Of a stretch of DNA of 35,613 nt, positions 1 through 7,704 are shown in pieces. Each line of letters starts with the position of its first letter. Position 1 is the first letter of the stretch. A program made the position numbers and the translations under genes. Source of the stretch: Sedimentisphaerales bacterium (GTDB lineage Bacteria; Planctomycetota; Phycisphaerae; Sedimentisphaerales; SM23-30); NCBI GenBank assembly GCA_016928435.1, contig JAFGKT010000061.1, positions 1 to 35,613 of the forward strand, in the 5' to 3' direction. A model generated the notes under the pieces. That model saw only the letters and a program-made list of their open reading frames with translations, did not search any database and had not been told where the DNA came from.

Positions 1-1
1 A

Positions 2-397
2 GATGCATGTCAAAATTCAGACCAAGGTCAGTTGCCTTTTCTGCCGAGAAGTGATGATACAGTATCTCCGGACGAACTCATCGGCGGCGCGTATGATACC
101 TATTTGAATGCTCGAGGAGTCGATCCTGCTGCTATGTTAAGTGGAATTCCTCCGGAATACTGGGCTGATTCTATTCGCAGGTTAGACCCTATTAGAGTTT
201 ATATGCATGAATATAACATTGTAATAGTTCAAAGCCAAAACGATGGAGTAGAAGAAGGAAAATATGTTCTCACTCCCATATCATCCTATCTCCCCAGGTC
301 GGGCGACGATGGATTTGTGTTCACGCCCTACCCTACGGTGGATGATGGAGCCGAGGACCATCAGGTATTTGATTTCAGAAGGACTGTGAGAGACTAA
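2..397 (+). CDS. 3' end of an unrecognised protein gene (partial)
   Basis: The reading frame is open to the left edge and ends at the TAA at 395-397. Its start therefore lies outside the window, and the TTG at 32 is probably just an internal leucine codon. The roughly 131 visible residues are acidic and rich in Asp, Pro and Tyr (for example GDDGFVFTPYPTVDDGAEDH), with no transmembrane segment and no motif I recognise. The next gene begins 4 bp later on the same strand, so the two are probably co-transcribed. I assign no function. The coding call rests on the uninterrupted frame and the tight junction with the URO-D-like gene. Confidence 0.6.
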   Translation, partial: DACQNSDQGQLPFLPRSDDTVSPDELIGGAYDTYLNARGVDPAAMLSGIPPEYWADSIRRLDPIRVYMHEYNIVIVQSQNDGVEEGKYVLTPISSYLPRSGDDGFVFTPYPTVDDGAEDHQVFDFRRTVRD

Positions 398-401
398 CTG
401 T

Positions 402-1376
402 ATGGATTCCAAAACTAGATTCTTGATGGCTCTGGCACATGAGAAACCGGACTGCGTTCCATTCAATTTTTGGATGGATCGGCGGTTGATGGACCAATAT
501 GAGAAACAGATCGGCCATCGCAATTGGCGGGTAACCCATTACGGCGCGGATGTGATTGAGGCTTTCGCATCGTTGGAATTTCCGACGGGGAAAATGGTGG
601 AGCATACCGGGACAAACTGGCTGCAGGAACCTCTGTTTGAGGATTGGAGCAGTGCGGATTCCATTAAACTTCCCGATGCTTGCGATGAAGCTGTTTATGA
701 TGATATCAAGCGGGAACTTAAAGAACATCCTGATACCGCGATACTGCTGGATATGCCGACCGCCTGGGGTTTGATAGCTGGTTTGATGGTGGGGTATGAA
801 CGGGCTTATATGGATATTTATCAATATGAGGACGAATTCAAGAAGCTGAGTCGGCGGATAACCGATGTGCAGAAACAAGCGGTGGAAAAGGCCTGCCAAC
901 TGGGGGTCACCGCATTGTATCTAATGGAAGATGTTTCGACAACGCAGGGGCTTTCGATGTCGCCGGGAATGATCAGGGAGTATGTTTTCGATTATGCCCG
1001 GGAAATGAAAGACATTGCTGACAGTTACGATATCCCGACGCTGTTTCATTGCTGCGGCAAGATTACAGATGAACTTGCGGATATGTTTGTGGAGTTGGGA
1101 GTAAATGCCATCAATCCGCTGCAACCGAGTGTTAATGACACCGCTGACTTTGCAGCAAAATATCAAGATAAGTTAGCGGTCTATGGCGGGTTGGACAATT
1201 GCTTCACGATCCCCCAAGGGACGCCTGCAGCCATCGAAGAGCATGTTTTCAGACAATTTGAATTATTGGGCAAGCCGTCGGGCGGATTGATTTTCTCAAG
1301 CCATGATATTGATGTCAGTGCGCCCAAAGAGAATATCGAAACCATGGTGTCAGCTATTAAACACTGTGTTTATTGA
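402..1376 (+). CDS. Uroporphyrinogen decarboxylase (URO-D/MtaA)-like protein
   Basis: A 324-residue TIM-barrel protein of the URO-D / methylcobamide:CoM methyltransferase superfamily. The N-terminal segment (MDSKTRFLMALAHEKPDCVP) has the usual form of this family. The FHCCGK segment near residues 215-220 resembles the H-x-C zinc site of the MtaA-type methyltransferase branch rather than true HemE. The C-terminal half carries VNAINPLQPS and AVYGGLDN, also family-typical. Such homologues are common beside sugar-utilisation genes in Planctomycetota and Lentisphaerae, where their substrate is generally unknown. ATG 402 lies 4 bp after the preceding stop, which suggests translational coupling. A heme role is unlikely because no other heme gene is nearby. 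Family assignment is strong; function is open. Confidence 0.8.
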   Translation: MDSKTRFLMALAHEKPDCVPFNFWMDRRLMDQYEKQIGHRNWRVTHYGADVIEAFASLEFPTGKMVEHTGTNWLQEPLFEDWSSADSIKLPDACDEAVYDDIKRELKEHPDTAILLDMPTAWGLIAGLMVGYERAYMDIYQYEDEFKKLSRRITDVQKQAVEKACQLGVTALYLMEDVSTTQGLSMSPGMIREYVFDYAREMKDIADSYDIPTLFHCCGKITDELADMFVELGVNAINPLQPSVNDTADFAAKYQDKLAVYGGLDNCFTIPQGTPAAIEEHVFRQFELLGKPSGGLIFSSHDIDVSAPKENIETMVSAIKHCVY

Positions 1377-1873
1377 GTTATTTGAGGCCCTCCGGTTCTA
1401 ACGGCAGGCCTGCCTCCCTGTGCGGTTCAACCCCTCTCAGCGTTCCACTCGGTGCCCCCCTACCCTACCTTTCACTCCGCCGTCTCGACTACAGTAATAT
1501 AGCTTAAAAGTCGGCTGACCACAGTACACATTCTCGCCACGACATTGTCTTTTTCCGATATGTTTTTCTGTATCGCATGGCTCGTGACGCTCCCAGCAAC
1601 TTCATGATTGCGGTGCCCAACCTGGCGTAGGACGCTCGGATTAGTGCGAATAGTTGCCGGCCACAAAATGGTGGCTGAACTGCGTTTGGAAGCCGTCAGC
1701 CGCAGGATTAGGCAGCAATGACTGATCACGCGGCCTGGTTTTGTCTGCGATTGAGGAGCAGCTTGACAAGGAGGCCTAGAAGTCCATGATCGCGTAAATC
1801 TTTATTAGCACAAGCTTTATGCAGGCCAGCATGGCGAATAGCATAAATTCCATGCCTAGTGATGAAAAAAACG

Positions 1874-1900
1874 TTGACAACATATTATACACAGTATAAT
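1874..1900 (+). promoter_or_regulatory. Sigma70-like promoter of the first AraR-like regulator
   Basis: TTGACA at 1874-1879 and TATAAT at 1895-1900 are separated by 15 bp, short of the usual 17. A shifted -10 (TAATAT, 1897-1902) would give 17. The gene start is at 1946, leaving a leader of about 40 bases. The spacer and -10 lie entirely within the inverted repeat at 1880-1904, so a bound repressor would block RNA polymerase. Confidence 0.6.
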
Positions 1901-1904
1901 ATGT
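1880..1904. promoter_or_regulatory. 25-bp inverted-repeat operator over the promoter
   Basis: Perfect 11-bp arms (ACATATTATAC and GTATAATATGT) flank a 3-bp ACA spacer. The element covers the -10 and spacer of the promoter and lies about 40 bp upstream of the GntR/LacI-type regulator gene. GntR-type winged helices bind as dimers to dyads, so autoregulation is the simplest reading. I did not find the same dyad elsewhere in the window by eye. Confidence 0.65.
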
Positions 1905-1945
1905 CATTAGTGTTAGATGGTTTTCTCTTCTATTTTACTTGGTGA

Positions 1946-3133
1946 ATGATGGTGGTTGGCAAGAAAAACTCAGGCGGAGAACCGCTTTACGTGAGGGTTG
2001 CCAGCGAGATCGCTGAGGGCATCCGTGGCGGAGAATGGCAAGTTGGCGCCAAGCTCCCATCGGAAAGATTGCTTTGTGAGCGATACGGTGCCAGTACGAT
2101 CACCATTCGCCGAGCATTGCGGGAGATCACCCAATTAGGGCTTATAGTCACCCGGCCCGGTGACGGTTCTTTTGTGCAAAACGCGGGAGCGGCCTCTACT
2201 GGTGACGGGGGACAATTTCTGGGTTTGATTATCGTCAATTCAGGCGGATATTTTAACGGTTGGGTCGTTGAGAATGCAGAGATAGCAGCGCGAAAGAGTG
2301 GTTATTCCACAGTAATTAAGCATTCTCAGAATGACCCGGCTAAGGAAATAGCATGCATCAACGAGCTGGTTGAATTAGGGGTAGCCGGCTTGGTGATTGT
2401 TCCCGTGATTTGTCAAGGCCAGGAGCTATTGGCAACCTATACGGGTTTGATGCAGGCAGGCATCCCATTTGTGTTAGCAGACCGTTATTTGCCAGATTTA
2501 GACTGCAGTTATGTAGTAGGTGATAATGAAACAGGCGGCTACGAAGCGACACAACACCTTGTTGATCAAGGTCATCGACGCATAGCGCATATTTCCAGCA
2601 GGCTGTGCAGTTCGACTCTAGGGCGTGAGCGGGGGTATTGCAGAGCTTTAGCTAAAGCGGGTATTTCGATTATCCCTGAGTTAATTGCGCACGTTGGTTA
2701 TGACGACCAGTCTGTTCTTGAGGCATCACGTGCTATGCTTTGTAGTGCTGAATCTCGTCCTACGGCAGTATTTGCCGCTGACGACCGAATTGCTCGCCTG
2801 GTGTATCAAGTATGCGAGGAAATGAGTCTGCGCATACCTAACGATATTGCAGTCGTTGGGTATGATAATGCTCCTTACGCGGCTTTGCTGGATCCTCCGT
2901 TGACCACAGTCAGCCAGTTTTGCGGCGACATCGGGACCAACGCGGTCGAACTGCTGATAAAAAGTATTACAGCAAGAGGCAGGATTATCGAGCAGATGAC
3001 GGTTAGGCATGAGTTGGTTGTGCGAGACTCTAGTGTTTGCGGCGTATCAGCAAGTGGTTCTCGAGCGAATCGCCAAGTACTGGAAATATCCAGATTGAAT
3101 CGGAGTGTCCCAAAAAAGTTGCAGGTCAAATAA
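1946..3133 (+). CDS. GntR/LacI chimeric (AraR-type) transcriptional regulator, copy 1
   Basis: A 395-residue cytoplasmic DNA-binding regulator. Residues of about 10-75 form a GntR-type winged helix (KLPSERLLCERYGASTITIR, then RPGDGSFVQ). Residues of about 90-360 form a LacI/PBP1-type sugar-sensing domain (GLVIVPV, FVLADRY, HLVDQGHRRIAHISS, TAVFAADDRIA, VVGYDNAPYA). This order is that of B. subtilis AraR, where a sugar releases the repressor. The protein is clearly paralogous to the regulator at 11372; both share an NSxGYxNG...EIAARKxGYS stretch and IKHSxND. It heads the plus-strand group of secreted proteins that begins at 3259, so those genes are its likely targets. Two adjacent ATGs (1946, 1949) are possible starts. 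The ligand is unknown. Confidence 0.85.
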   Translation: MMVVGKKNSGGEPLYVRVASEIAEGIRGGEWQVGAKLPSERLLCERYGASTITIRRALREITQLGLIVTRPGDGSFVQNAGAASTGDGGQFLGLIIVNSGGYFNGWVVENAEIAARKSGYSTVIKHSQNDPAKEIACINELVELGVAGLVIVPVICQGQELLATYTGLMQAGIPFVLADRYLPDLDCSYVVGDNETGGYEATQHLVDQGHRRIAHISSRLCSSTLGRERGYCRALAKAGISIIPELIAHVGYDDQSVLEASRAMLCSAESRPTAVFAADDRIARLVYQVCEEMSLRIPNDIAVVGYDNAPYAALLDPPLTTVSQFCGDIGTNAVELLIKSITARGRIIEQMTVRHELVVRDSSVCGVSASGSRANRQVLEISRLNRSVPKKLQVK

Positions 3134-3258
3134 TCTGCGTAAGCAGACATTTGACGAGTTAGATTGCCGTTTTTCGATGGGAATAAGAGTACGTATCTGT
3201 CGCGGTTATCTGGTCGGAGAAAAAACGATTACATTTTGTGCTTGAAGGAGAGTAAAGA

Positions 3259-4041
3259 ATGAAACCCGTATTTCAAATGTTGGTGTGCTTAGTGGTAGTG
3301 ATTTTTGCGTTTTCCACATTCGCAGCGGCAGAGTTTACCCCCTGGTTTGAAAGTTGGGAGGATGGACTTAATACCGGGGATTGGAGTTATTCGGGTGGGG
3401 ATTGGCAGACTGTTGCTGACGCGAATAGTCCGGATGGCGGCTATTGCCTGGAATTTCCCGGCGTTCAGAGCGCAATGGTTGAGAGAGACTTTGGTGGAAT
3501 GCTCGACGCGTTCAGTTTAACTTTCTATTACAAAGGCGTCGGCAACGGCGGGTATTGGAATCAGAACGCATTCCTTGTATACAATACCAATAATGAAGGC
3601 GCCATTTGGATCGAGTTCTTTGGTGAGGATACAGGGCTTCACATAACTTTCAACCAGAGTATCAATTACTTTGTTTCTCTTAACAAATGGATCAAGGTCG
3701 GTTTAGTGATACGGCCTTTTGAGGGGTTATTCTCAGCATACATTGATGATGAGTTCGTTACAGAGTTAGCTTTGACTGGAGAACATCGCCAAGCGATAGA
3801 CAGACTCACCGGCTGGCACAGCGGCAATGATACTCACATGGGTTATCTTGACGCGGTAGATGTGGTCCGTGTAATTGACTGCGGCAGCCCAGGTCAGGCA
3901 TATCTTACGGGAGATTTCGGCGGTTCTGATGGAGTTCCGGACTGTTATGTTGGTCTATGCGATCTGGCGATTCTTTGCAGTAACTGGCTGACTTGCACCG
4001 ACCCGGAAGACTCTAGCTGCACCGCTTGGTATATAGACTAA
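3259..4041 (+). CDS. Secreted LamG-like protein with C-terminal dockerin-like motif
   Basis: 260 residues. An N-terminal signal peptide (hydrophobic core VCLVVVIFAFSTFAAA, cleavage near AAA-EF) indicates export. Residues of about 25-205 form a concanavalin-like jelly-roll domain of LamG type, with FYYKGVGNGG and HMGYLDAVDVVRV as recognisable pieces. Residues of about 215-252 carry a dockerin-like segment (GDFGGSDGVPDCYVGLCDLA then SNWLTCTDPEDSSC), the form common in Planctomycetota. The same two modules make up the N-terminal third of the fusion protein at 7705. A strong ribosome-binding site (AAGGAGAG) precedes ATG 3259. The likely role is cell-surface or extracellular glycan binding; it has no catalytic domain. 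Confidence 0.8.
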   Translation: MKPVFQMLVCLVVVIFAFSTFAAAEFTPWFESWEDGLNTGDWSYSGGDWQTVADANSPDGGYCLEFPGVQSAMVERDFGGMLDAFSLTFYYKGVGNGGYWNQNAFLVYNTNNEGAIWIEFFGEDTGLHITFNQSINYFVSLNKWIKVGLVIRPFEGLFSAYIDDEFVTELALTGEHRQAIDRLTGWHSGNDTHMGYLDAVDVVRVIDCGSPGQAYLTGDFGGSDGVPDCYVGLCDLAILCSNWLTCTDPEDSSCTAWYID

Positions 4042-4124
4042 TTTATTTTGATGTCGGTATTTGTGATTACGTTTGTTGTTGAGATTTCAAATTAAGACGC
4101 TGATTAATGATAAGGGTGTAAATT

Positions 4125-4766
4125 ATGAGTAAAAACGGAAACAATAGAGCAGGTATTTCGCACAGCAGACTCCGTCATGGATTTACACTCATTGAGTTGT
4201 TGGTGGTTGTGTCCATCATCGCGCTGCTTATTTCTATTTTATTGCCTTCTCTGTCACAGGCTCGTAGGCAAGCGAAGCGAGCCGTCTGCATGTCCGGAAT
4301 GCGACAACTGGGTATTGGCTTGCTTGAGTACCAGATGGATTATGAGGAATATCCTTATGAAAGGATCAAATTCGAAGGCATAGTATTTGGCGAAGGCCTG
4401 AGCGCGTTATGGACATTGGGGCTAATCACAGATCCCGAGGCTTATTGGTGTCCATCGGATCAGTCACAGAAGGAACCGCCTGAAACTATCGACAACAACA
4501 GTGAAAACAGCGACAACAGCGCCAAGCAGAGTTATATGTATATGTACGCCTATGGGGACGTGGCCGACCGGATCAAAAGGCAAGTACGTCCGGCAGAACT
4601 ATCTATTGTAGAAGAGCCTTACGGCGGCATTGCTGAGTACACTATATGGGGCAATCATAATCCGGACGGCAGCAACGTGCTGTTTTTGGACGGCCATGTG
4701 AAGTGGGTACTGCCCGGCCTTGATAACGGTTGGCTTAGCAGCAACTTATACTATGGTACTCCCTAA
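4125..4766 (+). CDS. Type II secretion-like pseudopilin (prepilin cleavage, H-X9-DG-type C-terminus)
   Basis: 213 residues. A class III prepilin signal (HGFTLIELLVVVSIIALLIS) with the G/FTLIE cleavage site is followed by the hydrophobic N-terminal helix and ARRQAKRAVC. The C-terminus has HNPDGSNVLFLDGHVKW, the H-X9-DG pattern of the large pseudopilin families in Planctomycetota and Lentisphaerae. It stands alone, with no secretion ATPase or secretin nearby, between two secreted carbohydrate-active proteins. A second such lone gene lies beside another dockerin protein at 18382. ATG 4125 follows an AAGGG box. The protein is inner-membrane anchored; its role in these loci is unknown. Confidence 0.85.
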   Translation: MSKNGNNRAGISHSRLRHGFTLIELLVVVSIIALLISILLPSLSQARRQAKRAVCMSGMRQLGIGLLEYQMDYEEYPYERIKFEGIVFGEGLSALWTLGLITDPEAYWCPSDQSQKEPPETIDNNSENSDNSAKQSYMYMYAYGDVADRIKRQVRPAELSIVEEPYGGIAEYTIWGNHNPDGSNVLFLDGHVKWVLPGLDNGWLSSNLYYGTP

Positions 4767-4934
4767 CCGGACTGTAGGCCGGCCTGTTTTGTTTTGATCT
4801 TGTATTCAGCGGATTGTTGAGGCAATTCATGGAAGATCGGTTGCTGTAACCAATGCGCCAGGGCTCCAGGTTTCAACTCTGATTCGCGGCAATTGTGTAT
4901 AGAATTTTTTTGGTTTGGGGGTCTGAATTGAATT

Positions 4935-7634
4935 ATGGCGAAAAAGATATATTTCATTCTGTTGGTTATGTTTTGTTCCACCGCGGCCATGGCTGCTTCG
5001 GTGCGAGAATACCAGGAAGGTTCGCTTGATGTGGTAGAATTATCCAACGATCAAGTGACGCTCAAAATCGCCGTGAATAACGGGGCTCGTATCTTTTCGC
5101 TTTTGCGCAGTCAACACGGCTATGAGGAAGTGTGGTGGCATGGTACAAACGAGACAGGGTTGCTGGATGACAAAATGGGGTTATCCGGCCAAGCCTATGC
5201 TGTTACCGTGGAAGATTCCGGTCCAGAAAGAGTTGTTGTACGATTTGACGCGCCAGCAGGTAGCCTTGCGATCAGTAAAACCGTGACGTTAGTTGAAGGC
5301 GAGCCCGCCATTCGGGTACTGTACACATATCGTAATACCACGACAGCTTCTCTAGAAACGAGCCATATGGTTCGCAACTATTATCTAGCGGGAGGCGAGG
5401 CTGGGACCGAGGATCATTACTTTTGGCACGACGGATACGGTATAGAAAGTCGTCCGTATCCGTATGGAGATGTGGGCGAATGGCATGATGTGCGGCAGCC
5501 TTGGTATGCTGTGCTGGATATGAATACGCATACTGGATTGGCTTGGGTTGTGGATTCACCTTTGCTTGGTCAATTCTATAATTGGGCTGATGCTTCCCCC
5601 TCGAATCCAAGTGTAGAATGGGTGATCAGTCTTAGTCTGGCGCCATCGGAGGTTGTGGAAGTTCCGGTGGTTTTGGCATTACTAGATGGGTTTTCGGGTG
5701 TTACCGATGCGAGTCAAGATGGTGTGATAAATCTGGTGCCGAGTTCGGAGGATAGGACTCTTAGCATTGACGCCACATATATGCCCCTGCGCGGCTTGCA
5801 TGGAGATCGTATCGTAGGGTTGCGTTGCGACTATGATACATTGGATCGTCTTTTTGTCTGGGGCGAAGTTGGAGTACACTATCCTCCGGCTGAGTGCGGC
5901 CAAGTATTAAATGGTACGATGGAACTGACATTGCCTCAACCAGGTACGTATGTTGTTACGGTCGAAGCGCAGAACGCCGGTGAAGTCCTGAATCATTTTG
6001 AGATCCCCGTCGATGTCGGCCAATCCAGCGGCACCTATTACAATGGGCATCGCCAAGGTCGTCAAAGCCGTTTGCTGGCCGTTGTGAGCGATGTGGATGT
6101 CCAACGCGGCTATTGTGTGAGTTGGGGCGGGCGTCAGGGGCCGCTGCAGAATGCAGACTCATTAGAGTTTTACATGGGTGTTGACGAGTATGAATCACTT
6201 GAAGTCGCGGTGTTGGCATTGAGCGATCTGGGCAGTGTTTCAGCGAGCATCTCTGGTAATCTCCCTGCAGATGCCGTGTTGTTACAAGTTCAAGACGCGA
6301 CGCAAACTGAAGGAATCGCTCTCGATGATGCGCAATATGGATTGGTGCCTGGTAATGTCCTTCAGTTCAATAGCGGCGACCAAAAGAGTTTTTGGCTCAC
6401 AATGCAACCGGGCTTGGCAGTGGGTGATTATGCCTTTGATTTGAATCTTGAACCTAGCGACCGGGAATCTGCGCGGGTGCATTTTGTTCTGCATGTGGTG
6501 GATGCTACTCAGTCCGAGGAGGTCCTGCCTCTTCACGCCTACCATACGTTAGCGTATCTCCTGGAAGACCTTGCCGGGCACGCAGAATTGATGAAAAGTC
6601 ATTATATCCGAGAGGTGATGATCTTTTTGCCTTCGGCGATCTGGGACGATAAGGTTCGGATGTGGTATGACGACGCTCACGTTCTGCAAGCGGATTTTTC
6701 CGGTTTTGATAGATTGCTGCAGCCTTTTGTTGATTGGGGTTTCACTAGTTTAAGTTCGCCTGGATGGTTTTATGATGATGACTGGATTTCCGATTTGTAT
6801 GGTGATTCAGATGAACAGCGTATACAGGTGCAGGATGAGTGCGGGCGACTATTATTCCAGCACATCCTCGACTTGGGTTTCCAGAACATCGTTTTGTTCG
6901 CCATGGACGAGCCTTCGGTGGAGTTCGCTACCTGTGAACATACCGTAAACTGGCTGAGACGTCTTGAAAGCATCCATCCCGATCTGAAATTGCACACGAC
7001 CATTAACAATTATTCGCCCGTTGTTATGGAAACCATCAATTGTTATTTAGATTGGTGGAATCCGAGTTGGTTTGTAGTCGAGACTTTTGTTGAGGATCTT
7101 AGGCGCGGCGATATTCTTGTAGATCCTGATGATAATGTTGGATTTTATGTTGCCGCGTTTCTAATTGACACGGCTGATACGCTGCGTGGTCGCGGCTGGC
7201 GGGCCGCTTCCCTGGGTTTGAACAATTACAGTGTTTTCGCTTATCATCATTCTACCGCCGAACATGAGACCTGGAAGTTGTTTGCCAACAGTCCGCAAGG
7301 TCCGGTTACGACACCGGCTTTCGAAGGCTTGCGTGATGGATATGAAGAGTTTCGCTATTACCACACCCTGGGAGAATTAATTCGTGAAGCTGCCGATCTA
7401 GATGATAATCGGTTGTCGCCGTCTGATCGTGAAGTTATAGCAGAGACAACAGCGTTTTATAACGACATATTTGGCCCGGATAACAATGCGATGATTCGCA
7501 TGGAACTTCGGCCTGGAGTGAGCGGCGCCCGAGCTTGGAATGACTTCGTTAACAATGATCGTTGGCAATATTTACGAGCCAAAGGTCAAATATTACAGCA
7601 TATTGCAGGACTAAAGGAGATAATGACGGATTAG
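4935..7634 (+). CDS. Large secreted DUF4091 (GH123-like) glycoside-hydrolase-type protein
   Basis: 899 residues with a signal peptide (KIYFILLVMFCSTAAMAA). Residues of about 24-260 resemble a galactose-mutarotase-like beta-sandwich (ISKTVTLVEGEPAIRVLYTY, HYFWHDGY). Residues of about 390-890 are homologous to the C-terminal two-thirds of the 7705 protein and end in the DUF4091 signature LRDGYEEFRYYHTL. An acidic pair, D658-E659 in FAMDEPS, sits where GH123 enzymes carry their Asp-Glu catalytic pair. GH123 enzymes are beta-N-acetylgalactosaminidases; DUF4091 is related, but most members are uncharacterised, so the substrate is open. The gene lies in the regulator-1 group, 168 bp after the pseudopilin. 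Confidence 0.75.
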   Translation: MAKKIYFILLVMFCSTAAMAASVREYQEGSLDVVELSNDQVTLKIAVNNGARIFSLLRSQHGYEEVWWHGTNETGLLDDKMGLSGQAYAVTVEDSGPERVVVRFDAPAGSLAISKTVTLVEGEPAIRVLYTYRNTTTASLETSHMVRNYYLAGGEAGTEDHYFWHDGYGIESRPYPYGDVGEWHDVRQPWYAVLDMNTHTGLAWVVDSPLLGQFYNWADASPSNPSVEWVISLSLAPSEVVEVPVVLALLDGFSGVTDASQDGVINLVPSSEDRTLSIDATYMPLRGLHGDRIVGLRCDYDTLDRLFVWGEVGVHYPPAECGQVLNGTMELTLPQPGTYVVTVEAQNAGEVLNHFEIPVDVGQSSGTYYNGHRQGRQSRLLAVVSDVDVQRGYCVSWGGRQGPLQNADSLEFYMGVDEYESLEVAVLALSDLGSVSASISGNLPADAVLLQVQDATQTEGIALDDAQYGLVPGNVLQFNSGDQKSFWLTMQPGLAVGDYAFDLNLEPSDRESARVHFVLHVVDATQSEEVLPLHAYHTLAYLLEDLAGHAELMKSHYIREVMIFLPSAIWDDKVRMWYDDAHVLQADFSGFDRLLQPFVDWGFTSLSSPGWFYDDDWISDLYGDSDEQRIQVQDECGRLLFQHILDLGFQNIVLFAMDEPSVEFATCEHTVNWLRRLESIHPDLKLHTTINNYSPVVMETINCYLDWWNPSWFVVETFVEDLRRGDILVDPDDNVGFYVAAFLIDTADTLRGRGWRAASLGLNNYSVFAYHHSTAEHETWKLFANSPQGPVTTPAFEGLRDGYEEFRYYHTLGELIREAADLDDNRLSPSDREVIAETTAFYNDIFGPDNNAMIRMELRPGVSGARAWNDFVNNDRWQYLRAKGQILQHIAGLKEIMTD

Positions 7635-7704
7635 ATAAGATTGAATGAGTATGCCTTAACGGTTATGTCAAAATAGTCTTCAATAACAAAGGAAGGAAAG
7701 AAGT

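Larger units (their letters stand above)
1377..1945. other. 569-bp intergenic region, regulatory at its right end
   Basis: No convincing gene is present. The left part has a perfect 12-bp palindrome (GGCAGGCCTGCC, 1403-1414). A plus-strand frame around 1613-1722 reads as a short peptide (LGLVRIVAGHKMVAELRLEA) that ends at a TGA. It could be a decayed gene, but I cannot match it to a family. The right end holds the promoter and inverted repeat in front of the GntR/LacI regulator. Confidence 0.5.

Noticed and set aside
1377..1480. Possible tRNA because of a GGTTCAACCCC stretch
   Set aside because: No acceptor, anticodon or D-arm can be folded around it.
1472..1729. 85-codon minus-strand frame
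   Set aside because: GTG start without a ribosome-binding site, low-complexity Ser/Thr/Arg composition and no family resemblance; treated as intergenic.
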